A DNA stretch of 64,000 nucleotides from Plantago major. Lineage: Eukaryota; Streptophyta; Magnoliopsida; Lamiales; Plantaginaceae. Shown in pieces: positions 1-13,056 of this stretch. The first letter of the stretch is position 1; every line of letters starts with the position of its first letter. Under the pieces are notes generated by a model. The model ran no database searches and was not told the origin of the DNA. It saw only the letters and a program-made list of their open reading frames with translations. The translations under genes were made by a program, and so were the position numbers. Location of the stretch: assembly GCA_026545765.1 (NCBI GenBank), contig JAIFAC010000007.1:1674001-1738000 (forward strand), given 5' to 3'.

Positions 1-2160
1 AGATCTTTGATAGATGATTACAATGCTGCACCTAATAAAATCTAATAAACTAGGTTAGATTCTTTGACTTCCATTTTATTTTTTGTATCCAATATAGAGT
101 ATACACTAGTAAATATAGAATTATAAAAGAGAGAAATGAAGATGTTCATATAAGACTCATTTCTAAATTAACACGTGCAGAAAACCCTTGGGTCATAAGT
201 ATTAAATTTGTTAAGTAAGGTAGATCCATTAAGAAGACTATAACACAAGAACTCTATAAGAAAAGGGGATTGCTATACTAAGTTTTTAAGTATGAAAATA
301 ACTTATATAGACTAGATACTAAAGGACAAAGCATGAAATACATATACAAGCTAACATAACAAGGAATAACGAAATACTACCATAAACACAAGTTAGACTA
401 TAATACCCTATGATAGAATACCACGTGCACTATCTTTGATATATTTAACTCATATCTCCCAAATAGAAAATAAAAACTATAATGATAAGGTACATGACGT
501 AATATAGAAAAGATGCCAAAAGTATTTTAAATGCTGGCTGGGATACATGAAAATTACATTGACTGACTAGAATTGACTATTATAGGTATAGGCTATATAA
601 GAGTGTACACAAATTTACTTGCCTTAATTTATATACAAAAAAAAGAAGGTAGGAACTTGTCTTAATTGTTTAAGGGATATTATCATGGAACGTAATAAGT
701 ACTCTACCTAAAGAAGCAATGTAAGAAGGGTTATATTCTATGTCTCTACACCCAGTAATAATTAATATAAATAATTGAAACAACTCTCCTATCATTACCA
801 AATTGTACTCTATAAGACATATTATGTATTCCTAGCAAACTCTATTAATTTCAAAAAAAGGATACTTAATTAACTTGTTTTTATAAATTTATGTAAGGAG
901 CTACTTGTTGTATGTGTGACTACTTATCCCTTAGTTCTTAGCCCATCTCTTTTATTTCTTATAGGGTGAATTCATGCAAGGTGTTATTCATTATATATTT
1001 ATAAGAGTATTCTAATTAAAAAAAGGGTCATACGCTTCTTTACTTAAGTGCAACCTAAGGAGTACTACTTACCACTTTAAAGACTTTATAACTTTTCATA
1101 TCTTACTTAGATCTTAGATAATAACAAATTATATACTTTAAAATGTCTTAGCTCTCTTTCTTTGATCTTACATATATTATATTCCTACCCTAGACTATTT
1201 TGCCTTTCGCAAGGAGTTTACTTAACATACAACTTATACATGAATTTACCATATACCACATAACTTAGATTAGCTTAGAGTAGATAGATGATTATTGGAC
1301 ATATTTTAGAAATGTTAGCGATAGTATACTACAGGAAATATAGGAAGTCACTCACTATGTAAAGATATAATATAAATACAAAGATGAATACAAGTACAAA
1401 TACAGCACAAAACTAAGTAAACCTTATTGAGTCTTAAGCTAGCATAGTCTAAAACTTCATAAATAGGATACCCCTCTTAGGATTAGTTATGTTAGATTCG
1501 CTCCTTGCCTTAATTCTTTAAATATGTTCTTTGTCTTGTACAACCATAATATTTAGTTGTTCTTCTCTTTGACAACCAACCATCTTTCCTTTTTACTTAA
1601 TTCTATTTTCTTCACGATTCCTATCTATAGATTTCATTATAGTATATATAGTCTTGCACATAATTAGTATAGATTTTAGTTGGTATGGAATAAAAAGAAA
1701 AAGATAATGAATAGATACGATGACATATTCGGTGAACTTTTCTTTGGAACTGTAAGAGTTTATATAATAAGAAGGGGAGGGGTGTCTAAGAATCTAGAAG
1801 AATAAGCTAGTATAATATCATATAGGAAAATAAGTAATATGCTCTAAATGTACCAAAGTAAGAGTAAAGCTATGAAGTAAATGAATCTAGTAAACCTAAC
1901 TAGTAAATTTAGTAAGGAACCTTTAACAACCTAAAGGTAACACACTATGTAATCTTTATATAATAATCATATGCCTGAAAACTCCATTATATAATTTATG
2001 AAGGGAAGAACCTTTTTGTGATGCCATTAAAAAGAACTAGAAGCTTAAGATGTCTTTCGTTTCCTGTACTTGCACATAGATTTTCTACTAACTAATAGAT
2101 AATTATTTCTATCTAAGGATTTATGTACTCAATTTGGACTCTAGGCTATAGAAAATTGCC
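1..2160. other. gene-free AT-rich segment, state B-like
   Basis: No supportable gene or RNA. The segment is dense in TpA words (ctaag, agtac, tatag) with few CpG, mostly zero or one per 60 bases, so I place it in the CpG-poor state. It is less extreme than the central block. Two CACGTG sites (172-177 and 422-427) both continue as CACGTGCA. The left edge is cut by the window, so the segment may extend further. Confidence 0.5.
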
Positions 2161-3780
2161 AAAGAAAGATATCCAAATCAGAAGAGACAAAAAAGTATTC
2201 GTGAGTAACTACAACCCTTATTTTCTCTACTAAAATAAAATAATAAAACAAGATAAAAACAGTAAATAAAATAGTAAGGATTTTTGCTTCGGTTGGTTAT
2301 ATGCTCACACCCGATAAACTAAATACTATATTATATCAATATATTCGTACACATGTAAGACATTTTCGAGAAAGGCGTAAAGAAGAAATATAAGTATTCC
2401 AAACACATTCCAAAAAGACGATGAACCCTTTTTCTAGTTCTATATATGGGTCGAGTGAGATCTCATCTCGGATATATTTTTTAGGTAGTAATTAAGAAGA
2501 GTATAGGTTTAAACTGGTCTAAAGTTTCGCGGCACAACACACAACAAATATAAGAAATATAAGTAAATCCTACGCGCTATATATCGTCCCTTTATTTTTA
2601 TTAATTATATATCCAAGCATGTTGAAATTCTTCTCTCTTTATTCCAGCAATCGACTAACCCACTGCAGAATGAGTAGAATGAAAAGTATGCCATGCCAGT
2701 CATCAACGTTTGGTAATAAAATAATATTGAGATGTTCCTGTGACGTATATAAAGACTAATCAATCAAGAAATATAAATAACTAAATGACTTGATACATAT
2801 AAGGCCATAAATGGTTTCGTGAATACAAACATAGAGCTAATTACTATTTGCTTATGGAAGTTCTGTTATGTTCCGTTTTCTTTCTATTCTGCTCATTTCT
2901 GTCAGGTGAATAAGCCGCCCTACCGAATCTATCTCTAACTAACAACAAAGCTTAAAAGAAGACTATAAGAAGTGAAGCTTTCCGTTCCCTATAAAAGTCG
3001 TCCGTAGAGGTCATGATCAGATATAGATATATTTCCAATATCAATTACAAAAAAGTAAACCCCTTTTGTTAGTTTGAGTTACCTTGCTTTTTTCTTTATC
3101 TAATTAATTTAACACTAATAAAATGGAAGAGAATTGTCTTCACGGCGTTATATGTAAGTCCACATATTTATAAGCATACAACAAATATACTTCTGACATT
3201 CAACTTTGCGTGCGGATCCCGGTGAGTGATGATAAGGATATGCTTACGAAAACGGTTGTATCCGAAAAAGTTTTGGATATAGTGTTGCAGACAAATCACA
3301 TACATAAAAGAAAAAAATAAGGTCTGTAGAGGAAAATACTTCTTAGATTTTTCTTTAATAAGAAAGAAGGAGCTGTTGTATTAATCGTTTTCTAGCTCTC
3401 CTCTATATCTAGCAGACAATAATCTTTCCTATTATATTATAGTTAGCTAGTTATGAATGATTTATCTTTGTTAGAAGAGTTAGAATCTATTAAATATTGT
3501 GGTGTATGTACTCTAAAAGAGATTGCGTAAGTAATGGAAAAATACTAAATGTATACGTAAGGAAGTTCAGAAAGAAGGGAAGATAGAACACGTCATAAGT
3601 TTCCTATACCAAGTTATGTATAAACCAAAATTCCATGACTAGATGTTGTAAAGTAAAATAGGTTCCTATATCTCTATTTCTATAGCCTATGAAATGAAAA
3701 TGACTCTATTTGCCTTGTATCTTATTAGTATAAATAGAAAAATATAGGAGTAAACGCGTGTTGTTAACTTTTATTAGATT
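2161..3780. other. gene-free AT-rich segment, state A (CpG retained)
   Basis: CpG is present at a normal level (9 in 2461-2760 by hand count). TpA/ApT there is 34/37 and (CpA+TpG)/(ApC+GpT) is 30/30, so it lacks the strong mutation signature of its neighbours. The patch around 3185-3270 has the most mixed base use and several CpG. I translated nothing recognisable from it. The segment also holds the hairpin at 2442-2477. Its origin is unknown: it could be old unique spacer DNA or decayed genic DNA. Confidence 0.5.
2442..2477. repeat. imperfect cruciform/hairpin around TGAGATCTCA
   Basis: The core TGAGATCTCA (2456-2465) is a perfect palindrome. It is flanked by CGAG and, after one bulged T, by CTCG. 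Beyond a GGGT/G internal loop, ATATAT (2442-2447) pairs with ATATAT (2472-2477). There is no hairpin loop, so it would be a cruciform in DNA rather than an RNA terminator. Confidence 0.55.
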
Positions 3781-4800
3781 CTTACTTGACTTAATTAAGC
3801 AAGCACTTGCCCATGAATTTGTAAAGGGTTTGTATATGGTTTATTCTTTAATAAAATGTTGTACTCATAAAGAATAAAGAAGGATAGAAGTTAGAGTTAT
3901 AGTACAGAGCATTACCTACCAAATACAAATATTATACCACATTGTTTGGAAGCAAGAGTAAATTATTACAATTATTAGTTCATTACCTTACGGCTATCAT
4001 GTGTTAGATCAATTACATATTTACCCCAGAGTTAGGACTTCTCTCATCTTTGTTGACTTATTCCTTCCTATATTCTCTACCTATACTATAAATGTTTTGT
4101 TGGTTCATGTCAAAGCTTAGTCCTATCCATGTGAAATAATATACTTGCACTCTTTCTTATCTACTTCACTTCAATCTTTCCTTTTATAATCTACCTTGTT
4201 ATAGACTATAACTCTTAATGTGCCGGCTTAAGTATTTCTACTACAAAATAATATTCTACCTAAGTATAGTTTACTACTTTCCAAATTCTATCTTGTAAGG
4301 GACTAAGGCAGGATGATCCGATAGGGGCAAAGGGAATTTCTATTCAAGCATTTAATTGTAATTTGTTAGTAAAAGGAGAGTATTCAGTACTTTTGCGAGC
4401 AACCAACCATTTAATAAGAATGAAATCATAAGAAAGAGAACTAGAGCTAAAACACTATAAGAAATAACCTAAGTATAGTTTAATTAGTAGGCAAAGTCTC
4501 GAGGAAAACAGTACGTTTAGCATGCTAACACATACTTCCCAGATAAAAAAGGATTATACACGCCTAACATAGATTTTATTTTCTAACTACTCCTACTATA
4601 CCACAAAAACAAAGACAGCATATAGTTTTTACTTAGCACATAAAATAGAGCGTACTCAAAGGGTTAAACATGATAAATATTAGAAAGGTTCACTATAAAA
4701 GAAATTAAAAACAATACTATATCCACAATGAACTCTTCCTAAGAAACACTAGGATAAGGAGTGCTGTACATTATGGGTGACAAACTATCTTACATTACTA
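3781..4800. other. gene-free AT-rich segment, weak state B
   Basis: TpA-rich text with about one CpG per 60 bases or fewer, intermediate between the two states. No gene, RNA or mobile element is visible. A 12-bp palindrome TTAGCATGCTAA lies at 4517-4528. The boundaries are the least certain in the window. Confidence 0.35.
4517..4528. repeat. 12-bp palindrome TTAGCATGCTAA
   Basis: A perfect 12-bp palindrome. A related 10-mer TAGCATGCTA occurs near 22778. Palindromes of this length occur by chance in a window this size. Confidence 0.5.
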
Positions 4801-5341
4801 TAATCCAAAGTCTAAGGCAAAAACTAGGTTCCTTGCTTAATTCCCGTTGATAATATTAGAACCTATCGTGGATCCACACGTGCAATCGCAAATTGTATAA
4901 TAAAGTCTTTACCCTCCGCGTATATAGAACATATTACATCTCACACTTCTATAACACCTAACCAGTATTTGAACAAGTTAACTCTTACTCTTTTTTCAGG
5001 GTCTTCTATAATTTAAGTCATGCTCATAAATTTCTTGGTGCAACACTTGTTTCTACCATAGTTAAAGTACTTTTGGCTTATCATGCTGGAACAGAAAGAT
5101 TTTTAGGAGCATGGTTCTGTACATAAAAAGTGTTACATATAGAATGTGATATAGCATTTCTTCTATATTTCTGTTTCCTAGTTACGATAAATCTTCTTAT
5201 CTATTTACAGCTCGGGTTCCTTTATCAATACGATTCTTATTGTGGTACAATGATTTTCCAGTCTTTCTTTTCTTTCATCCAAGTGGTGCAATTCGATGTT
5301 CTAGGTTCATTGTAGTTGATTTTATCACGTATAGAAAGATA

Positions 5342-5746
5342 TTAATGATTGCATCTCATAGAAATAGCCAGATGCAGGGTCACGTCACTTGAAAGGTTAG
5401 TTAAGTACATTAATTAGATCAAAGCATAGAAATCGAATCCTTCCACAGACAAAAAAAAGCATTGGTGCAACGCCTTCAAAGACCCATCCACAATCATTGC
5501 ACCACATCGAATTCATTGATAGAGGAGGCACAGCCCTGACTTCGAGGTTCCGTTCTTCTTCGCGTTAAAAACAGAAGTCATTCTCAAACCAAGCAAGGAA
5601 AAATCCAAGTTGGTAGAAGGATCAAATACATACAGCTGCCTATGGACAACGCTCCTTTCCAATTTCCTAGTATTGTATTCTATTCCAGCAGCAATTATAC
5701 GAAGGATCATGTATTCGACAGGAAGAAGATAAGTGTTAGAACTCAA
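5342..5746 (-). pseudogene. possible decayed coding frame, unknown product
   Basis: On the minus strand a frame runs 77 codons from a TTG start at 5746 to a TGA at 5513-5515. It continues open for 32 codons to a TAA at 5414-5416, then for 23 codons to a TAA at 5342-5344. That is two internal stops in about 134 codons, where ten or so would be expected. The first part is less AT-biased than its surroundings and uses varied codons (GCG, AAG, GGA, ACC, TCG, CTG). The predicted peptide has no motif I recognise. It overlaps the inverted TTGCACCA pair at 5463-5504. It may be an exon relic, but a chance frame in CpG-bearing DNA is equally possible. Confidence 0.18.
5463..5504. repeat. 8-bp inverted repeat TGGTGCAA...TTGCACCA
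   Basis: Arms at 5463-5470 and 5497-5504 are separated by 26 bases. The arms are the octamer that is over-represented at 5.0-8.7 kb, so the pair may be a small element or two independent copies. It overlaps the minus-strand decayed-frame candidate. Confidence 0.6.
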
Positions 5747-8700
5747 AATTAGATTCTATCCACCTTATAAAATTAGGAAAAAGAGGCATTTCCTTGGGGA
5801 TTCATAGGACTTTGGAAATTGTTTGGGAAAATGGATTGATAGTTAATTGTATAGAATACAAGCCTATAAATATCTTATTTATTTTTATATTATAGAGAGA
5901 CACCCAAGAGACAAGAGAATAAAAGTTCTCATGATGATAAAATATTTATTTGCTCAAAGATTCAAAGACTCAAAGTAGACGTGGGTTCCTTTTTTTATGT
6001 ACGAAAAAAGTAGAGAGTGTGCACATATTTACTGAGACTACCACCAAGTAAGTTGGGTTTAAGACGATCTTGCCCCTGGAAAAAGCAATAGAATAATAAT
6101 AAATAATATAGAAAATAATATAGAATAAAAAAAATAAATAGCTGTTTTACTTACGTATTTCTTACTTCTTATTTTTAAGATTTAAATAATAAACAGACAT
6201 TCCGAACGAACAATGTAACTTTTAGTATAAATTATATAGATAAGAACATGAGATAGTTCACCTTGGCGAGAATTTTACACCTGGAACCCAAGAGGGTTAA
6301 GCACCACCAACTGTTGATTATCACGCTAATAAAAAAACTTTTGAAAAGGTTGGACTATGAAGATATATTATAGCAAGCAAACTCCAGATTTTGTGAACAA
6401 AATTGATGGATTACGAGGACTAAACTAGAAGGAAGCAAAGCAAGAAATAAGTTCGTCGGGATAGTTCTAGGCAAAAGAAGAAACGAAGTAGACCATGACT
6501 TAAGAAATATCTTACATGATATAGTAAAGAGGGCATATTATTGTAAGATGTATAAGATGTAAGTGAAAACTAAGCTGCTTCTTTCGTTTCGAAACATTAC
6601 CAATTAATTCTTTATTCGTAATATTTTAAAAAGAAGTGCCGTAATCTTAAAAAGGACTTTCACGTTATTTATTATTTAAGATCCTCGATTACCTTAGATC
6701 TATCCACCTGCTCTGTTCTCTGTTCTACCATTCCCTTTAATTTATACTTGCGAGATAACATGCTTATACTCCTTATACTACTTTCCCTGGGTTACCTCCT
6801 TTTTTTATTGAATTCATTTCCAAATCTCTATTAAGGGATAAGAAGAAAACCTAAACAAATAGGACAACTAAGATAATCCACACCAATATTCACCTTTACT
6901 AAGTAAGAGAAATAGTATTTCATAGACCTCGAGTTTTATATTTTGATTGGAAGGTCTGAAAGGAATAAAATAAGAGAACACAGCCTACTAAGTATAAGTC
7001 CTGCCTCTAACTCCAAAAGGTAAATTACATATAGAATGAATAATAACAACAAGAAAGAAATCGATTTTTCTCTACATAGATTCTATTAGCCCAAGAGTGG
7101 ATTGGCCCACCAATAACGGAATAATTTTTTTCATGAAGGCATGCTGCTGGATAATAAGGAAGAAATTGTGAGTCAATTTAGAAAGCTAAGGAGACATTTA
7201 TACAATTTATACATTCTTATTCAGTATTTGTAAGTAAATATTTGTAGGATCTCTCTGTAAGAAGTCTATAAATCTAACAACCTAACCTAATAATAAATAT
7301 GATGAACCACCCCACGTATTATACTTCAACTATTCTTAATAATATAATATAATAGAAGAAATAAATACAACAAAAGGCGTTGCACCTAACTAAAATAGAC
7401 GAAATACGCGGAGTCTGATTTAACATATAATATAAATAGATAGGAAGTATATTCTTTCTTTAAAGTTGTATGATACGTGTGTGTATTTAATAATAACATA
7501 TAAATAACAATCTTTATACTACAAGAATTTATATCCTTTTTGTTTGCGGAAGACATCTATCCGTATTTAACCAACCTAGCCCATATTATCTTATTATCTT
7601 TTCTAATAAAACCGTGCGTTCCTCTTCAAGTAAATATGATAGGGCGTTTCACCAACCAAATTGATTAGTTTTTCTTGTTGGAAATCAAAATAAAGAGGAC
7701 ATCATAGAGAAATAAGAGAGAACTTCTCAGATTCAGCGCAACTACAGAACTCACTAGAATTAACTATTAAAAACCTATATCAATTGTTGCTGTTATAAAA
7801 TAAAAAAAAGGGTTACAAAATTCTAGTTTATGCCTTAAATATTGTACCGATGCATACAAAAGTTCAATTATAAATCGAGATAATAAGTCGAGAGGAGCTC
7901 TTCTTTGTATTATTGATTATTAGAATAAAATGTATATGATACTTACTTAGTCCTTTTCAAAAGCAAGCCGCTAGTTATTTCAATTTCTTTATTTGTTATT
8001 TATATAATTCATAATTGTGGAATACTGTGAGAGTTTCTATCCTTTGTCGCAAGTATGCGTGTTATAAATATAAAGGAGTCTACGAAATGAGCAGCAAATA
8101 CATAATAGAAATAGAGTCCAATGTAATTAGGTACCCAAGCATATGAACATAATTGGTTAAGATTTGACCTAATAGAAGAAATCGGTTCAATATAGAATCC
8201 TTTTTGAATTTAGACCGTGTAGAGATCCGCCGAAACCGAAAAAGAAGAGATTAAAGGATTGTATGTATAAAAGATTATAGCATGAGTAGAAGAAAATGAA
8301 ATAGAAAAATATTAGATAGTCTGATTCTTTGTTGTAACAACTTTCACTGCTGCCTTTTGATCTCTCCTTTCGATAAAATATTGTGGTGCAACATCTGTTG
8401 TCTTTTCGAGTACATTACTTCTTTATCCATCCTCTGGTAGAAGGGTCTTCCTCTTAGATTGTATATTCTTTTGTCTATAAAAATTTCTTGCTAGAATCTT
8501 TCTTTAACTTTAAAAAGAGTATGGTATATGGCTTTATAGAGAAATAGAAAGCATTTACATTTGTTGGGGGTTGTATAGAGAATAGTATGGGTAAGGAAAG
8601 AGCATAGATCTTATTTAATAATTTCATTTATAGGTATAATATAATTGGTGCAACGCGGTGTAAATGTAAAATGTAAAGGTTTGTTTAGTGATCAAAGAAA

Positions 8701-8944
8701 TAAAAAGAAAGAGATAACCCTGTATAGAATTTCAAATAGGAAATAGAGTAAGTCGTGCAGCAATACTATTTTATTTCCTCCTATACCGAAGTGTACTCAA
8801 GAGGGAATTCCAGAGCTCTAATAAGGAAAAAGGAATATCTGTACTTCGCCTGTTGCTTTGTAGAGAAGTCATAGATCTAATAAGTCACAAAAAGAAACTC
8901 TGCTTTTGGATAGAGTACAAGCTCACAAAGTAGTTGTAATTCAG

Positions 8945-8984
8945 AAGTTCGAAGTGAATATTGTCTATTTCACCATCCGAACTT
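8945..8984. repeat. imperfect stem-loop
   Basis: AAGTTCG (8945-8951) pairs with CGAACTT (8978-8984). After an AA/CATC internal loop, GTGAATA pairs with TATTTCAC with one bulge. The loop is TTGTC. No T tract follows directly and there is no gene next to it, so I do not call it a terminator. Confidence 0.5.
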
Positions 8985-11548
8985 TTACCTGTACTCATCA
9001 CCCTTGACTCTTTTCTAAGATTCTGCATCTAAGGTAATTCCCTCAAAGTTAGAAGATAACGTGTGTTTTGATCTAGACAGAAATGATTTCTTAGAATAAG
9101 TTGAGCTACAGTTAGGGCATAGAAATAGGGGGTATCTAAACAGGTAAGAAGTGCTAAGAAATGTCTAGAAGTCTTTGGTTGTATTTTGAGTACGGGTTCT
9201 TATACCGCACAGTATTACTTGCACTTCCTTGTTATTCTCCAGTTGGTTTGCAGCATGCTTTCTCTTAATTCCTATTAGTAGAAAATGGTTAGTTTTTTGA
9301 ATATGTATGTTATCTTCCTTCTTTCTATTCCTAAGTCTTGTATTTCTTTGTTCTTCAGTCCAGAGTATGCTTTTCCAAATAGAATAGAATAGATCGAATA
9401 TGTTACTAAATGAAATAGTATGCGTTGTATGTTTTGTTCTCCCTTTATTAATACGGGTTCATATATGTATGTATATTCGATTTGATGATCCTATTTGCTA
9501 TTTCTATTCTCTTTGGGTGGTGGGTGTAAATACAATTCCTTTAGAAAGATAAGATACTAAGTAAATTAAGTCAAGTAGTTCAAGTTCACAAAGATATTTA
9601 ATATACCACATGTCAAAAGTAAAGAGAGTTACCTACTTGGTCCTATAGCAAAGATACGTCAAGGTATGTAAAGTGGTGGAATTCTCTTCCTAAACATATA
9701 GATGGGTCTCCTAATTTATTTGGTACAACGAATAATCACTTGTTGATATAGTACACTTAATGCATAGTATATAACTCTAAATTAGGAGGAAGGGATTACT
9801 TATTAATTGTTGTAAACCTTAGCTATAGTGATACTTGTGAAATACCATAGGCAAAAAAAAGTACTCTTTAATAGCACCTTCTATAGACATTGTCATTGTT
9901 GTTAATCATATTGTAAGCTAACTTCCTATACCACCCTAATAGAATTTATTGGGAGCCTCTAACACATCTACGAAGGAATTCTATATCTTGTCTTAGTGAT
10001 TCTTAGTAATCTATACAATGTACCCTTTAAGATGTCTACAAAGCATTTAACTTGTTTTACTTATAACTTATAATCAAGAATGAAGATCAATGAAAAGAAA
10101 TTCCCTCCTATCTTACCTAAGGTAAGGAGTTATCGTAGGTTACCTACTTTTCGACTTATAGTATTTGGTTTAGTATGTTATCATAGTGAACAGCTTAGTA
10201 GTGATATTACCCTAAAGTATTTTAGAAAAGGTAGACTCGTTCATGAAAGATGGAGGTAGGTGTTTCTATTTCGCGTATACAGCATATAGATATAGTAATA
10301 GATTATCAATGACATTCTTTCTTCTTAGTCTTATATAAACTAAAAGTATATAAATTTATATTCCCTACACTATTTATTTGGTATTGGGTACTCGCTTTAT
10401 TTGAGATGCTAAGGTACATTACTATTATACTATAAGAGACACGTTTAGGAATTAGACTCTTAATACTAGATAGAAAGGAACAAGAAGAACAACACATATA
10501 AAGACATATAAAGGGAATATAGAAAAAAGTACCTAAGTAATATCTACTTGCCTTACTTAGTATATTATAGCATAGCCCTGTACAAAAGTAATTGCACTAT
10601 ATAACCCTTATGATCTCTCTTCTTTGCTTAAGTACCTCATTGGTATAGTATTATTTCTAATCCCTCCTATTAATAAGGCTTTCTCTTCCAAGGTATAGTA
10701 AAGGATATAAGCATAGTTAGCTCATTTATAAAGAGTACATCTTGTGCAGTACACGTAGTATAGGAATTGCTAGAGGAAAGATCAAATAAAGGAATACATC
10801 TCTAAGAGTTAGTTAGCCTAAATATAACAAGGGAAGACTCCTACCATTTCTAGTTTATGTACTATATACTATATAAAGCATACCTTACATTGGAATTGGA
10901 ATATCCTATTTACTTCTTCTCTTGTTCCTTTAACCCCATAAGAATAAGTGCGAGGAGAGCTACCATAAATTCGATTTTTACAAGGTAACTCTATTTATAG
11001 TATGCTTTTATAAAATATAGTATAAGTTCTACTACACAACATTCTCTACTTATAAGTCTATACAATATAAGGGATTCATAATAATTGTTAAGTAAGGTAA
11101 GAATAAAACACAACAAAGAGGACATAAAGTATGCATAGAGAAGAAGGCATATATGATAAACGTATGATCAAGAATAAAGGAATATTATATTTGGTAAAGA
11201 CAGAGTTATGGTCTATTAAGAGCAAGTACTTTTCATAGTATAGAGTCTACCTAAGGCATAGCATATTTTATACATCGGTAAGTAACAAGTAACACCATTT
11301 GTCTAAGAAGAATAAAGAGCAAGACCTGCACACTCCTTATATTATAAGCACTGCTTACTTAAGACTACAACGTATTTCACCCATGATTTTATATAGCAAC
11401 ATCTTTAAAGAACACTAGTATAACCGACTAAAAAATAACTTCCAATTACATTACATGACATGGATACTTCTAGTAATTAGTAATATAGAGCAAACCCCTT
11501 AAGTAGTATACACGCCTATTAATATAGGAGAGACGAATAGAGGTATTA

Positions 11549-11582
11549 TACCATATAATATACCATATAATATTACCATATA
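11549..11582. repeat. 12-bp tandem duplication plus partial third copy
   Basis: TACCATATAATA occurs twice in direct tandem (11549-11572). After a single T, a third partial copy TACCATATA follows (11574-11582). Confidence 0.9.
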
Positions 11583-12641
11583 TAAGATAGAAATCCAAGA
11601 TAGAAGAACCAAGAACTAAGATAGGTAAACTCCTTTCATCTTCACAGGTGTACTTGACTAGTATACGTTTTGTTTTATCATAATACTTACCAATTAGTGT
11701 AGGGTAAAGTATATTATTTCCTATATAATCCTATATAACAAGTAACTGCCCATCTTATATAACCTTTTAGAAACATTTTGCATTAAGTGAGAGGTAAGTC
11801 ATGTTTATACTCCTTAGTAAGAATAGAATAGATGAGGAAGAAAAGAAAGCGCGTTACCTATGTATTAGTGCCGAGTGTTAGTACCTAGTAAAGAAGAGTT
11901 CATGTTTACTTAAATATAGTGTCTTTCCTATTTCATTTAATTATTTATAGTATCTACTTATATATAGTATCCTTCCAATAGAGTTTATCTTTTATGTTTA
12001 GAATGCGTGTCTACCTTTTTTATACTTCTAAGATCTCTCCCTTTGCTTTGTTCTTAAATACCATATACTTTGGCATTGATAGGTACCTTAATCTTAAGTC
12101 CCACAATAAGAGTATCCTTTATTACACCATCTAATCTTTCTATCTTCCTTATAGAACTATGTCTTCCACTTTATAGTTATAGTATTTTACTTTAGTAGTA
12201 ATATATATATTTATTTAGAACTCCTTACATTAAGTATATGAGTAAGGCCAACCAACTATAAATGTAAACAATAGAGTCTAGTATAGAGAGAGAACATGTC
12301 CATATGTAAACCAAAAAATTAATAAGTAATTTGTTAAGAATACAAAGATGTATAGTACATAGAAAAAGGATATGGGTAATATGTTGTCTTGTGCTTATAA
12401 AGAGATTATAGAGGGAATAGAGATTGTAAGGGTAATATTCTTTTTAACACTTAATTATAGATAATGTTTTCACAACTAGGGTAGAATATACTTGTACATA
12501 TAATATAGTTTATAGGTATTTAAGGTGCATTGCTAATAACTCACTTAGGGTTTACCTTAGTCATAGGGTTAGAGCTTATACTATCCCTTATAAATACAAC
12601 TTATAGGGAAGGACTTGTTACTAGCTTAGGTTATAGGCCTA

Positions 12642-12659
12642 TTACTTACTTACTTACTT
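12642..12659. repeat. (TTAC)4.5 microsatellite
   Basis: Four perfect TTAC units plus TT, 18 bases, in state B DNA. Confidence 0.9.
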
Positions 12660-13009
12660 CACCAATTACTAATTATCCAAGTATAAAGCAAGGTACTACA
12701 ATGTATTAGGATAACTTTTCATGTATAGGCATATTTCAATCCTTAAGGGTCTTAAACATAAGGAGTACTTCAAAGACATTTCCATGCCAAATAATTTATT
12801 AAAGAGAGGTAAGGTAACCAAATGAAAATAAGGTAGAGAATATAGTAGAAGCACATGCATCCCTTCATAGAGTTGTAAGAGTATCATCTAGGCAAATAGA
12901 AGACTTCCTCCTATATTAAGTATGAGTACATAAGCACTTACACAAGGTAATCCTTAGTATAATGGAATCGTAGCAAACTTAGACCAAAGTTAGATTGAGA
13001 CACATAACC

Positions 13010-13056
13010 TACGCGCTTTATAACTACTAGCGTATATTCCAAAAAATATGCGCGTA
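13010..13056. repeat. GC-rich 7-bp inverted repeat TACGCGC...GCGCGTA
   Basis: Arms at 13010-13016 and 13050-13056 have a 33-base spacer that is itself TA-rich with one further CpG. Each arm has two CpG, although the surrounding state B DNA is nearly CpG-free. This may be a surviving remnant or a bound site. Confidence 0.55.

Larger units (their letters stand above)
4801..9500. other. gene-free AT-rich segment, state A, with TTGCACCA cluster
   Basis: CpG is common here, for example five in 4861-4920 and four in 5521-5580. The segment carries five of the seven perfect TTGCACCA/TGGTGCAA octamers in the window, a minus-strand candidate decayed frame at 5342-5746, and a hairpin at 8945-8984. No complete gene, tRNA or rRNA was found. 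T-arm-like words such as those near 5430 and 8184 do not fold into a tRNA. Confidence 0.5.

Noticed and set aside
3223-3300. Box C-like word GTGATGA suggesting a C/D snoRNA
   Set aside because: No CTGA box D at a suitable distance and no terminal stem. Similar ATGATGA words near 17272 and 45068 also lack a partner.
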